DNA of 64,000 nucleotides, taken from contig NZ_JACCCU010000001.1 in the NCBI RefSeq assembly GCF_013410875.1, forward strand, positions 868,001 through 932,000, read 5' to 3'. Shown one piece after another: positions 16,828 to 25,410 of the stretch. Both the position numbers and the translations under genes were made by a program. Every line of letters starts with the position of its first letter. Position 1 is the stretch's first letter. Below the pieces are notes generated by a model, which had not been told where the DNA came from, did no database searches, and saw only the letters and a list, made by a program, of their open reading frames with translations. This DNA comes from Tunturiibacter empetritectus. Its GTDB lineage: Bacteria; Acidobacteriota; Terriglobia; Terriglobales; Acidobacteriaceae.

Positions 16828-18423
16828 ATGTCGTTTGAAACTAATAAATTAGTAGGTAAGGCAGGACGGATTGCCGTTCCTGCAGGTGCTGCCGCGGCTC
16901 TGGTGCTGGCAGCTGGAATATTCGTTCATCACAATGGTGTGCATGCGGCAATGATTGCATCACCGATCGCGTCACCTGCTCCGATGGATGACAATAGTGT
17001 CTCGTCGCTGGTTGCGCTGGACAACGCGGTAGAGGCGGTTGCGGCGCGGGTTACGCCTGCGGTGGTGAATGTGGCGGTCACGTCGCGTGGGTCTTCGGAG
17101 TCGGAGCATGAGACGGGTGGCGATCAGGAAGATGGTCCACAGCAAGGACAGGGGCAGACGTTGCCGCCGGGTCTTCAACAGTTCTTTGGACAACTGCCGC
17201 CGGGGATGATGCAACAGCGGCCGCAGCAGCCTCAGCTGGAGCATGGAATTGGCAGCGGAATCATCATCTCGCCGGATGGATATATCGTGACGAACAATCA
17301 CGTGGTCGATGGCGCGGTGGAGATGAAGGTGACGCTGCATGACCGGCGGGTGCTAAAGGCGAAGTTGGTAGGGCATGATCCTCTGACCGACATCGCGGTG
17401 ATCAAGGTGGATGCGCATGATCTGCCGAGCATTGCCTGGGGTGATTCGACGAAGCTGAAGCCGGGACAGACTGTGCTGGCTTTCGGTAGTCCGTTTGGAT
17501 ACTTTCAGTTTTCGGTGACGCGGGGCATTGTGAGCGCGGTGGATCGGCAGAATCCTTATCGCGATGATGCGCGCAAGCCTGGCGGGTATATCCAGACTGA
17601 TGCGGCGATCAATCCTGGCAACTCAGGTGGGCCGCTGGTGAATGCGCGCGGCGAGCTGGTCGGAATCAATACCTTCATCATCTCGAGCGGCGGCGCATTT
17701 GCGGGCGCGGGGTTTGCGATTCCTTCGCAGATGGTGAGGGCGACGGCGGAGCAGTTGATCAAGACGGGTGCGGTGCATCATGGCTATCTCGGGATCAGCA
17801 TGAACGATGTGACGCCAGAGAATGCGAGCTTTTTTAACCTGAAGGAGGCGACGGGAGCGATTGTGACACAGGTGTCACCGGATTCTCCGGCGGCTCAGGC
17901 GGGGCTGAAGAACGGGGACGTAATCGATGAGCTGAATGGGCAGAAGGTGATCAACGGAGGCGCGCTGCAGGTTGCGGTGAGCGAAGATACTCCGGGGACA
18001 CAGATTGCTTTGGGCATCATTCGCAATGGATCTTCGCAGACTTTGAATGTGAAGGTCGGCGAGTTTCATAAGGATGCTGAGGTTGCGAGCAATGGTGAGG
18101 GTGCGGGTCCGCAGAAGGGGAAGCTTGGGCTGGCGGTGGCTGAGTTGACTCCTGATGTGCGGCAGCAACTGCATATTCCTTCGCAGGTGCAGGGGGTTGC
18201 GATTCAGAGCGTCCGTCCGGGGAGCCCGGCTGATGATGCGAGCCTTGCTCCCGGAGATGTGATTCTTGAAGTGGATCGGCATCCTGTGACTTCGGCGGAG
18301 CAGTTTGTGAATGCAGCCCATGCGAATGCTACTGGGAAGGATCTGTTGCTGCTGGTCTGGTCGCAGGGCGGAGCGAGTTACCGCGTGGTTCATCCTGATG
18401 CAGGGAACCAGAGTGGGATGTAA
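16828..18423 (+). CDS. HtrA/DegP-family periplasmic serine protease
   Basis: A 531-residue protease. An N-terminal hydrophobic segment (GAAAALVLAAGIFVHHNGVHA) is a signal or membrane anchor. A Q/G-rich linker then leads to the trypsin-like domain with histidine in NNHVVDG (about 157), aspartate in DPLTDIAVIKVD (about 187) and serine in NPGNSGGPLV (about 265). Two PDZ domains follow (about 325-415 and 425-520). The role is degradation of, or chaperoning for, misfolded envelope proteins. The gene lies 33 bases after the M56 gene and probably belongs to the same regulon. The start ATG 16828 has GTGAGG seven bases upstream. A candidate BlaI operator lies inside codons 5-9. A strong terminator follows at 18440-18473. 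Confidence 0.95.
   Translation: MSFETNKLVGKAGRIAVPAGAAAALVLAAGIFVHHNGVHAAMIASPIASPAPMDDNSVSSLVALDNAVEAVAARVTPAVVNVAVTSRGSSESEHETGGDQEDGPQQGQGQTLPPGLQQFFGQLPPGMMQQRPQQPQLEHGIGSGIIISPDGYIVTNNHVVDGAVEMKVTLHDRRVLKAKLVGHDPLTDIAVIKVDAHDLPSIAWGDSTKLKPGQTVLAFGSPFGYFQFSVTRGIVSAVDRQNPYRDDARKPGGYIQTDAAINPGNSGGPLVNARGELVGINTFIISSGGAFAGAGFAIPSQMVRATAEQLIKTGAVHHGYLGISMNDVTPENASFFNLKEATGAIVTQVSPDSPAAQAGLKNGDVIDELNGQKVINGGALQVAVSEDTPGTQIALGIIRNGSSQTLNVKVGEFHKDAEVASNGEGAGPQKGKLGLAVAELTPDVRQQLHIPSQVQGVAIQSVRPGSPADDASLAPGDVILEVDRHPVTSAEQFVNAAHANATGKDLLLLVWSQGGASYRVVHPDAGNQSGM
16840..16853. promoter_or_regulatory. Second candidate BlaI operator, within the htrA 5' coding region
   Basis: ACTAATAAATTAGT is a perfect 6-2-6 inverted repeat lying 12 bases downstream of the htrA start codon. 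It shares both half-sites and spacing with the dyad before blaI. Bound repressor here could block an htrA-proximal promoter or act as a roadblock to transcription entering from blaI. Confidence 0.6.
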
Positions 18424-18439
18424 TCGCTGATGTATCTTG

Positions 18440-18473
18440 GGCCGCTGCGGGAGATCGCGGCGGCCTTTCTTTT
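18440..18473 (+). terminator. Rho-independent terminator after htrA
   Basis: GGCCGCTGC (18440-18448) pairs with GCGGCGGCC (18457-18465), one G-T wobble in nine, with an eight-base loop. TTTCTTTT follows at once. It lies 17 bases after the htrA stop and separates it from the convergent fdhD. Confidence 0.85.
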
Positions 18474-18484
18474 GCGTGTCGTGC

Positions 18485-19435
18485 TCAGTCGGATGTATGG
18501 CCGAGGACGTGTTCAGCACCGTTGTAGATGTTGAAGTGACCTTCGCGGAGGAAACCTACGAGGGCGATGTTGAAGTCTTTTGCGACTTGAGCGGCGAGGC
18601 TGGAGGGAGCGCCTACGGAGGCGACCATGGAGACTCCGCCCATGAGGGCTTTTTGAAGGAGCTCGAAGCTGGCTCGGCCGGAGAGTAGAAGCAGAGTGTC
18701 GCGGAGGGGTGTGCGGTCGGCTAGAAACTCTGCGCCTAGGAGCTTGTCGACTGCGTTGTGACGGCCTACGTCTTCGCGTACGGCGAGGAGTTCGCCGGTT
18801 GCGTTGAAGAGAGCTGCGCCGTGGATTCCGCCGGTTTGATTGAAGAGGGTTTGGGCCTGGCGCAGATGATTTGGGAGCTGATAGAGAACTTCGGTTTCGA
18901 TTTGAAAGACGTTTTTTCTGCGCGGGGGACAGACGGTCTGGAGTGCTAGCAGAGAGGCTTTGCCGCAGATGCCGCAGCTAGAGGTGGTGTAGAAGTTGCG
19001 CTCTAGGTTGGCGAGGCTTACGGCTACGGAGGGTGCGAGGTCTACTCGGACGACGTTTTTTTCTGGTCGATACGGGAGCGCGCTCTGTGTTTGGAGATTT
19101 GCTGCGGGGAGTTCGGCGCTGTTGGCGAGGTAGACGATCTGGTCGATGTCGTTGGGGTCGTGCACGACTCCTTCGGTCATGAGGAAGCCTGCGGCTAGGT
19201 CGAAGTCGTGGCCGGGTGTGCGCATGGTGACGGAGATGGACTTTACGGATCGTGCGCCGAGAGGGCCGTGGGCCAGTTGTATCTCGAGGGGCTCCTCGAC
19301 GGCGAGGGCATCGTGGGCGTGATGCGAGCTGAGGCCGAGAACCTTTTCGATGGAGACCGGGTGGGTGGCTCGGTTTAGCTCCGGATTCGTTTGAAAATTT
19401 GGCTGCGGATTTTGAGTGGGGTCGGAGCTCTTCAT
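18485..19435 (-). CDS. fdhD: Formate dehydrogenase accessory sulfurtransferase FdhD
   Basis: A 316-residue protein. The CxxC pair is C154/C157 in TTSSCGICGKA, the sulfur-transfer motif of FdhD. Other family blocks are EEPLEIQL, MRTPGHDFDLAAGFLMTEG, TGGIHGAALF, VREDVGRHNAVDKLLG and SGRASFELLQKA. FdhD passes sulfur from IscS to the bis-MGD molybdenum cofactor, which activates formate dehydrogenases and related enzymes. The ATG at 19435 is chosen because GAAGGA lies about 11 bases upstream; an ATG at 19462 is possible. It follows the sugar kinase by 50 bases on the same strand. No formate dehydrogenase is in the window, so its client is encoded elsewhere. Confidence 0.95.
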   Translation of the reverse strand: MKSSDPTQNPQPNFQTNPELNRATHPVSIEKVLGLSSHHAHDALAVEEPLEIQLAHGPLGARSVKSISVTMRTPGHDFDLAAGFLMTEGVVHDPNDIDQIVYLANSAELPAANLQTQSALPYRPEKNVVRVDLAPSVAVSLANLERNFYTTSSCGICGKASLLALQTVCPPRRKNVFQIETEVLYQLPNHLRQAQTLFNQTGGIHGAALFNATGELLAVREDVGRHNAVDKLLGAEFLADRTPLRDTLLLLSGRASFELLQKALMGGVSMVASVGAPSSLAAQVAKDFNIALVGFLREGHFNIYNGAEHVLGHTSD

Positions 19436-19485
19436 GAGCGCGTGAGTCCTTCGGAACGACATGACAGTTGGCTTAGGGAAGGGAC

Positions 19486-20421
19486 TTAGACGTAGTGAGG
19501 TGCGTGGTGTCGTGAGCCGGTTTTCATTAGATCTTCGATGGTTTCGAGGGGTTGGATTCCGCCTCTGGCTCCGACTGCGGTGCAGTTCAGAGCAGCGGCG
19601 GCGCAGGCGAAGTCGAGTTGGCGCGACAGGGGCCAGTTTTGCAGGAGGCCGTAGATGAATCCTGCGTGGAAGATGTCGCCGGCACCGGTGGTGTCGACTA
19701 CGGAGACGCAGTAGGCGGGAGTGTGGTGGAGTTGCTTGCCATCCCAGGCGACTACGCCTTCTTCGCCTAGCGTTGCGGCTACTAGAGTGCATCCATAGCG
19801 ACGTTGGATTTGCTGTAGGGCCTTTTCGAGGTTGGGCTCCGAGGTGAGGCGGCGGGGAAAGTCTCGGCTCACGATGAGGTAGTCGATGTTTTCGATGAGT
19901 TCTACCACGCCGGGATAGAGCTCGTCTAAGTCGGCGATAACTGGTATGCCGGCGGCGCGGGCCCAGGTGGCTGCGAGGGTGGCTGCGGCGGTGTCGTGAC
20001 CGTCGACGTGAAGGGCTCGGGCGTTTACGATCCACTCGCGATTGAGGTCGGTTGGCTGGAGGATGAGCCGTTCGTCTCGTCGGCAGAGGACGGTTCGCTC
20101 GCCGCCGGCGTCGACGAGGATTAAAGATTGTGGGCTGGCTGCGCCTGCGGCTGTGACGATCTGTGTCTCGACACCTGCGTGCGCGAAGGCTTCGCGATGA
20201 AGAGCGGCGGCTGCGTCGTCGCCCAGCTTGCCAACGTAGCGGGTTTTGATTCCCCAGCGCTGGCAGGCTACGACGGTCGATGCTACTTGTCCGCCTGGCA
20301 GGATGGTGGCGGTTTGGTACTCGACCTTGGAGCCGCGTGAGGGGTAGTTTGCCAAGGGGATGACGGTGTCTGTGGCGTTGAGCCCGACGCCGACCAGATC
20401 GACCTTCGACAGTTTCGTCAT
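19486..20421 (-). CDS. PfkB-family (ribokinase-like) sugar kinase
   Basis: A 311-residue kinase. PfkB signature 1 is the glycine-rich LPGGQVASTVVACQRWG near the N-terminus. Signature 2 is VVDTTGAGDIFHAGFIYGL near residue 250, whose aspartate is the catalytic base and whose GAGD forms the anion hole. The fold phosphorylates sugars such as ribose, fructose or adenosine; the substrate is not visible. The start ATG 20421 has GAAGAG next to it; the longer open frame is a shadow of the neighbouring gene. It lies between a GH89/acetyltransferase pair and fdhD on one strand, so a role in using the released amino sugar is an inference. Confidence 0.92.
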   Translation of the reverse strand: MTKLSKVDLVGVGLNATDTVIPLANYPSRGSKVEYQTATILPGGQVASTVVACQRWGIKTRYVGKLGDDAAAALHREAFAHAGVETQIVTAAGAASPQSLILVDAGGERTVLCRRDERLILQPTDLNREWIVNARALHVDGHDTAAATLAATWARAAGIPVIADLDELYPGVVELIENIDYLIVSRDFPRRLTSEPNLEKALQQIQRRYGCTLVAATLGEEGVVAWDGKQLHHTPAYCVSVVDTTGAGDIFHAGFIYGLLQNWPLSRQLDFACAAAALNCTAVGARGGIQPLETIEDLMKTGSRHHAPHYV

Positions 20422-20444
20422 CTCTTCAATGTAAATGGAATCGC

Positions 20445-20469
20445 GCGTCCTGCGATATCGACAGGACGC
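20445..20469. other. Intergenic hairpin between acetyltransferase and kinase genes
   Basis: GCGTCCTG (20445-20452) and CAGGACGC (20462-20469) form a perfect eight-base stem around a nine-base loop that contains the palindrome CGATATCG. It lies in the 65-base gap between two minus-strand genes. No T-run follows on the minus strand, so partial attenuation, RNA stability or a protein site are all possible. Confidence 0.55.
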
Positions 20470-20486
20470 ATGTGGTTGAAGGTGAT

Positions 20487-21686
20487 TTAGATCTTGATGA
20501 AGATTTTGCGGCGGTAGAGTACGGCTACGAAGAGCCAGCAGACGGCGACGAACGCGAGGGCGTAAAGCAGAGAGGCGAAGGGCACGTTTGGAACGGCTTG
20601 GAGGATTGTGCGAAAGATTGATTGTGCCAAGTTGACGCCGGGATGCATCGGAATGCTCGACAGTGCGGCTGCCAGTAGCTCGGAGAAGACGTAGGCAACG
20701 ATGGCGTTGGTTCCAAAGATGAAGAAGGGTTTGAGGAGGCCGTCGTGATTTTGGGTGGCGTTTTGTGCGGTGGATTTGCTTTTGCGTAGATCGACGAGGA
20801 AGAGGCTCAGAGCCAAGAGGGAGAGGCTGAGACCGCCGGCGAAGAGAACGTAAGAGCTGGTCCAGAGTTTCTTGTTGATGGGGAAGGAGAGGTTCCAGAG
20901 TCCACCGAGAAGAATGCAGGTGAGGCCGGCGGTGGCGATGCCGATTATCTTCTGATTGAGCGAGCGCTGGGTGCGTAACCAGATGCCGGCGAGAACGCCT
21001 AGGAGTGCGGTCGCGAGGGCGGGGATGGTGCTGAGGAGGCCTTCGGGGTCGCGGGTGTGCTCGTAGAGATGAGAGGCGGAGAAGATCTGGCGGTCGAGCC
21101 ATGCGGTGAGATTGGCGTCGCGGTCGAGCAGGGGGATGTCATGGGTGGGAACACCGTATCCGGGGACGGCGACGAAGCGCATGAGGGCCCAGTAGATGGC
21201 GAGTGCCGAAACAGCTAGAACTGCTTTGCTGCGCCAGCCGGGGCTGAGGAGATAGAGCGAGGCGATGAGGAAGTAGCAGATGGCGATGCGGGGAAGCACT
21301 CCATAAAAGCGCATGGTGTGGAGGTTGAAGAAGGGGAAGCTGTTGACCAGGAGGCCGAGTAGAAAGAGGATGACGGAGCGGCGCAGGACGTGAAGGAAGA
21401 GGGACTGGCGGGTGGCGCCTTGCGCGAGTCTTGAGGCCGTGGAGAAGACGGTCGAGATGCCGACGAGAAAGAGGAAGGTGGGAAAGACGAGGTCGGTTGG
21501 GGTGAAGCCGTTCCAGGCGGCGTGCTTGAGTGGCCAGTAGGCGCGGAGCTCATCGCCGTTGTTGTTGACGAGGATCATGAAGGCGATGGTGAGGCCGCGG
21601 AGGAAGTCTACCGAGAGGAGGCGCGCTGGACGGGCGCCGGTGAGAGAGGGCCAGGGGGTTTCGGAGGGTGCGTTCATTGTCGTCAT
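20487..21686 (-). CDS. HGSNAT-like membrane acyltransferase (DUF5009/NagX family)
   Basis: A 399-residue multi-pass protein. The N-terminal RLLSVDFLRGLTIAFMILVNNNGD is the diagnostic first helix of the heparan-alpha-glucosaminide N-acetyltransferase/NagX family, followed by TPTDLVFPTFLFLVGIS and about ten hydrophobic helices. The human homologue moves acetyl groups from acetyl-CoA across the lysosomal membrane onto terminal glucosamine. A bacterial protein would do the same from cytoplasm to periplasm. It starts three bases after the GH89 stop, so the two are co-transcribed. In human lysosomes the products of these same two families act in sequence. Activity here is inferred from family and context. 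Confidence 0.87.
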   Translation of the reverse strand: MTTMNAPSETPWPSLTGARPARLLSVDFLRGLTIAFMILVNNNGDELRAYWPLKHAAWNGFTPTDLVFPTFLFLVGISTVFSTASRLAQGATRQSLFLHVLRRSVILFLLGLLVNSFPFFNLHTMRFYGVLPRIAICYFLIASLYLLSPGWRSKAVLAVSALAIYWALMRFVAVPGYGVPTHDIPLLDRDANLTAWLDRQIFSASHLYEHTRDPEGLLSTIPALATALLGVLAGIWLRTQRSLNQKIIGIATAGLTCILLGGLWNLSFPINKKLWTSSYVLFAGGLSLSLLALSLFLVDLRKSKSTAQNATQNHDGLLKPFFIFGTNAIVAYVFSELLAAALSSIPMHPGVNLAQSIFRTILQAVPNVPFASLLYALAFVAVCWLFVAVLYRRKIFIKI

Positions 21687-21689
21687 AGT

Positions 21690-23906
21690 TTACTGGTGTG
21701 CCTCGGATAGTTGAGTGGGAGCGAGGTGAAGGGTGCGTGCGATGTCGAGTGCTGCGGCGTAGGGGTCGCCATGGGGCTCGGCGTCGTAGGTCTTGCGGCT
21801 GTGATTCCAACTGTCGCCGAAGGCATACCAGTCGATGGTCTTCGGGGCTTCGCCCGTATCGAGGGCGGTAGAGAGCGAATCGAAGTACATCTGCCAGCGG
21901 ACCATGTAGTAGTCGCGGGTCAGGCCGGCCCAGTCGCGGTTGCCGTACTCGTGGAGGCCGTACTCGCTTGCCTTGCGGTCGCCCCAGGTGGTAAGGATGG
22001 AGCGGGCGTCGTAGTTGAGACGGTCGAGCTCTGTGGGTGAGGAGGCCCACGGTGGGACGAAGGAGAGCCACTTGCCGAGGAGGAAGAAGGGGCTGGCCTG
22101 GAGAAGCTGGTCTTGGAGCTCCATGTCGTGAAGCCACTCTTTCGAGAGTCTGACGAAGGCGACTTTGTCTTTCGAGTCGTAGGCTTGCTTGATCAGCGGC
22201 AAGAGGCGACGACTCTCGTTGGCCATCGTTTGGCGGGCTACGTCGACGAGGTCGTAGCGGTAGGTTTCGGTGGAGCGTAGTGCGGAATCGACTTCGAGAA
22301 GTTCGGTGAGTGCGGGGGCGAAGTCTGCTGGGTTGTAGCGCAGGACATCGGGAGACCAGGTTGCTGCGCGGGTTGCGGTAAGGGAGGGTTGGGAGTTGAA
22401 GACGGAGTCTTGTGAGGCGTCGCGTTCGCCGTGCTGTGTGTTGCCGTCGGCTCGGTAGCCGTAGGCTGTTTTGAGAAGGATCTGCCAGGCGCGACGAGCG
22501 TGTGGGTCATCTGCTCCGTAGCGGCGGGTCGCGTAGGCGTTGGTCCATTCGGATAGGTCGACTGGATCAGTGTGCCAGGCCATCTCGGTGTAGAGGTCGA
22601 AGGCGAAGGGGTTGGTGTCCATGCCTTCGGTGAAGACGGCAGTGCCGACGATGCGGCTGCCGGGGAGCGTGGCCATCTTGGGGAGGCGAACTGCATAATC
22701 ATAGAGCGGTGCTCCCATGGTGGTGCGGCCGCCGAACTCCCAAAGGCCGCCGTAGAGCCAGGATGCGCCACGAAACTCTTTATCACGCTCCTCGCGAGGG
22801 ATGCGGCCCTGTTCGATCTCGGCGATAAGGACGTGGCTGGTGTCGAGGGAGGAGAGGAGTTCCTGGGTTGGGTTTTGCTGCCATCCGAGCAACATCCAGA
22901 GTGCGTTGGGGTGGTCGCGCATGAGGGCTTGCTGTACTTTTTTTGCAGCGGCTGGAACCGGGACGTCGCCGGATGCTCCACCCTCCTGGAAGATCTCCAT
23001 GTCGTAGATGGTTGAATCGCCGTAGAGTTCGTGTTGATGGTGATAGAAGGACACGGCGAGTTTGTCGAAGTTTGGATCGCGGGGATCGAGCCAGCCGGGG
23101 CGAGTGAATCCGTTCCAGTCGCCTTGCGTGATGACGTGCGCGCCGGGGTGAAGGGACGCGAAGTCCGCGGGGACGATGCCGTAGTAGCCGGGCAGCACGG
23201 GCGTGATGCCGAGGCTGCGGAGGATTGCGATGAGTTGTTGTGCTGAACGCGATCTTTTCTCGAGAAGTTCCTTCGAGATGGGGCCCTGGAAGCAGCACAT
23301 GTTGCCCATGAGCTGCCAGTTCTGATGCGCTGGCTGGACGATCCAGTTACGAATGGTCTCGTCGGAGTAGCCGGCGTCGCGAAAGGTTTGGTAGAGGACG
23401 AGGTCCATGCCGCGCTCGATGAGGATGGCGTTGGTGCCGCTGAGAGCGAGGATGTCGATCTCATGCTGCCATCGCTGCTCGTCCCAGTAGGGAGCGGAGT
23501 AGCCGTCGACGTTTTCATTCAGGGCGTAGCGCCAGGAGTAGAGTGCGGGCCTCTCGATGGGTGCGTCGGGTGCGGGGAGGGTAGGGTTGGGAGAGCCGAG
23601 TTGAGAGCCGTTTGGCGAGACCTGCAGGTGGGCCACATACTTCAGATACCAGTTGACGCCGTATAACAGGGTTGGTTGCGTGGCGGCTTCGACGCGAATG
23701 TGGCCTCGTGTTCCGGTGATGCGGAAGTAGTTTTTGTGAGCGGGCTTTGGGACGAGAGCGAGTTGAATCTGTGGCGCGAGATGAGGCATGAGACGCTTAA
23801 GCACGCCTTCAGCGGGTGCTGTGGAGCGCTCTGCAGATGCGAATGCGGGTCGCATCGTAAGACCGACGAGAAGTAACGGGATTGCGAGGAACTGCTTTAG
23901 AAGCAT
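21690..23906 (-). CDS. GH89 alpha-N-acetylglucosaminidase (NAGLU-like), secreted
   Basis: A 738-residue enzyme. The start is the ATG at 23906 (MLLKQFLAIPLLLVGLTMRPAFASA), a clear signal peptide; an upstream in-frame TTG is less likely. A short N-terminal domain precedes the catalytic barrel with RPALYSWRYALNENVDGYSAP, GTNAILIERGMDLVLYQTF and GNMCCFQGPIS. The likely general acid is in FQEGG (about residue 308) and the nucleophile in FTEGMDTNPFAFDLYTEMAWH (about 425), both lining up with the human and clostridial enzymes. The family removes terminal alpha-linked GlcNAc, for example from heparan-type glycans or mucin. It heads a minus-strand operon with the HGSNAT-like acetyltransferase, a PfkB kinase and fdhD. 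Confidence 0.94.
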   Translation of the reverse strand: MLLKQFLAIPLLLVGLTMRPAFASAERSTAPAEGVLKRLMPHLAPQIQLALVPKPAHKNYFRITGTRGHIRVEAATQPTLLYGVNWYLKYVAHLQVSPNGSQLGSPNPTLPAPDAPIERPALYSWRYALNENVDGYSAPYWDEQRWQHEIDILALSGTNAILIERGMDLVLYQTFRDAGYSDETIRNWIVQPAHQNWQLMGNMCCFQGPISKELLEKRSRSAQQLIAILRSLGITPVLPGYYGIVPADFASLHPGAHVITQGDWNGFTRPGWLDPRDPNFDKLAVSFYHHQHELYGDSTIYDMEIFQEGGASGDVPVPAAAKKVQQALMRDHPNALWMLLGWQQNPTQELLSSLDTSHVLIAEIEQGRIPREERDKEFRGASWLYGGLWEFGGRTTMGAPLYDYAVRLPKMATLPGSRIVGTAVFTEGMDTNPFAFDLYTEMAWHTDPVDLSEWTNAYATRRYGADDPHARRAWQILLKTAYGYRADGNTQHGERDASQDSVFNSQPSLTATRAATWSPDVLRYNPADFAPALTELLEVDSALRSTETYRYDLVDVARQTMANESRRLLPLIKQAYDSKDKVAFVRLSKEWLHDMELQDQLLQASPFFLLGKWLSFVPPWASSPTELDRLNYDARSILTTWGDRKASEYGLHEYGNRDWAGLTRDYYMVRWQMYFDSLSTALDTGEAPKTIDWYAFGDSWNHSRKTYDAEPHGDPYAAALDIARTLHLAPTQLSEAHQ

Positions 23907-23951
23907 GCACACCAATGTAGCGAAGTTTTATGGAGGACGGAACCACTTAGT

Positions 23952-24080
23952 ATGGACAAGATCGTGGAGGGTGATTTGGGTTTCGGAAAAAGGATAAAGG
24001 CGATTGCTACGGACAGCCACTTTCTGGTGCCTCTCTGTGTGCTTGTGCTGGGGATTGCTCTGCTGGCGGCGCTGCACTAG
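23952..24080 (+). CDS. Possible 42-residue single-pass membrane protein
   Basis: An open frame ATG-TAG of 43 codons lies in the divergent gap between GH89 and the sugar permease. It encodes a basic/polar start (MDKIVEGDLGFGKRIKAIATD) and one hydrophobic helix (VPLCVLVLGIALLAALH) running to the stop. Positive charges before the helix predict an inside N-terminus. GGAGG lies about 14 bases before the ATG, too far to be convincing. It ends 43 bases before the permease and is on the same strand, so a small accessory subunit is possible. I do not recognise the family. The coherent topology is the main reason to list it. Confidence 0.45.
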   Translation: MDKIVEGDLGFGKRIKAIATDSHFLVPLCVLVLGIALLAALH

Positions 24081-24123
24081 ACGGCAAGCACGGGCGGTTT
24101 GAAAGAAAGCATTGAGGAGTGGA

Positions 24124-25410
24124 ATGGCAATTGCGTTGGAGCGGGTAAGACGAGAGGGATTGTCTTTGCATGGCCTGGGCGTCGTCTGCGGATTGACGGC
24201 GGGCGTTTGGCTGGGGGCGGCGGAGGCTCCTACGAAGCTTGTGAACGCAGGGTTTTCGCCGTTTGCTATCTCTCTGTGTATGGTCGCCGGGGTGTTCACG
24301 GCGCGGTGGACCTTTCCTACGCTGTTGAAGGGGACGGGCTATGTCTTTGCGGATCTGTCGGAGAGAAAGCATTTGATTGTATGGGCGCTGCTGGCCGGTG
24401 CGCTGTGGGCGGTGGCAAATACTCTGACCGTATTCGCGATTCGGGATGTTGGGTTGGCGGTTGCGTTTCCGATGTGGAATGCGAACTCGTTAATTGGGTT
24501 GTTCTGGGGAAGGGTTCTGTTTCGTGAGTTGGAGGGAGCGAGCGGAAGGAATACTGCAAAGGTGGTGGCTGGCGCGATTGCGATCGTGATTGCAGCAGTG
24601 ATGCTGGGCTTCAGCACGATCCACGGAGGGGCGATTGGGAGTCATGCTCTTCGCGGAGTTGTTGCGGCGTTGGGCGCGAGTTTGATGTGGGGGACGATGT
24701 ATGTTCCGTATCGCAAAGCTTATCTAAGCGGGATGAATCCGCTGTCGTTTATCACGATATTTACGGTGGGGGAGCTGGGAACGGTGCTGGCGTTGACGCT
24801 GGCTCTGGACGGCGGTGTGCACTCCTCTGCGTTTCAACTGTTCCGTATGCCTGGGGTTTTATTCTGGCTTTTTCTGGGAGGGTTCGTCTGGGTGGTGGGC
24901 GATCTGTTCCAGCAATTTGCGGCGAAGTACGTGGGGATCGGGCGTGGGATACCGCTCTCAAATACGAATCAACTTTGGGGACTGGCGTGGGGTGCGCTGG
25001 TGTTCGGTGAGTTGGCGAAGGCTGATCGGCAGCACAGGTGGATGGTCGTTGGAGGGTCGGTCATCATGATCCTTGGTGCACTCGCGATCAGTACGGCGGT
25101 TGCTTCAGCGAAGGAGCAAAGCTCGACGAATGAGGCGGTGTTGCGAGAGTGTAATCGGTACGGCCTGGACTATCAGCGAACGATGATGGCGCAGGCAGGA
25201 GATGAGTTTGACGGGAGAGACGGACGGCGTCGGTGGTGGGATTACCTTATCGTTCTGACGGCCACTGCAGTTTTTATCACGCTGGGAGTTCGCGCGGTGG
25301 TGCCACCGCTGGCGATGAACCTGAGTTGGGTGGTGATTCTGAGCGTGCTGCTGTTGGTTAGTCTCCTCGTTGGAGGATGGAGTCTCTGGCGGCGGACGCG
25401 ATTCAGTTAG
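24124..25410 (+). CDS. Drug/metabolite-superfamily sugar permease (GRP/GlcU/RhaT-like)
   Basis: A 428-residue protein with about ten hydrophobic helices. The first has GVVCGLTAGVWLGAAEAPTK; later blocks include AVANTLTVFAIRDVGLAVAFPMWNANSLIGLFWG and GRGIPLSNTNQLWGLAWGALVFGE. The repeated pattern of an internal duplication with conserved asparagines fits the glucose/ribose/rhamnose porter branch rather than typical EamA exporters. The ATG at 24124 follows GAGGAG by four to five bases. A soluble loop of about 60 residues (ECNRYGLDYQRTMMAQ onward) precedes the last two helices. Divergence from the GH89 gene suggests uptake of a sugar released by that enzyme. Its stop overlaps the convergent tetR stop by four bases. 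Confidence 0.72.
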   Translation: MAIALERVRREGLSLHGLGVVCGLTAGVWLGAAEAPTKLVNAGFSPFAISLCMVAGVFTARWTFPTLLKGTGYVFADLSERKHLIVWALLAGALWAVANTLTVFAIRDVGLAVAFPMWNANSLIGLFWGRVLFRELEGASGRNTAKVVAGAIAIVIAAVMLGFSTIHGGAIGSHALRGVVAALGASLMWGTMYVPYRKAYLSGMNPLSFITIFTVGELGTVLALTLALDGGVHSSAFQLFRMPGVLFWLFLGGFVWVVGDLFQQFAAKYVGIGRGIPLSNTNQLWGLAWGALVFGELAKADRQHRWMVVGGSVIMILGALAISTAVASAKEQSSTNEAVLRECNRYGLDYQRTMMAQAGDEFDGRDGRRRWWDYLIVLTATAVFITLGVRAVVPPLAMNLSWVVILSVLLLVSLLVGGWSLWRRTRFS

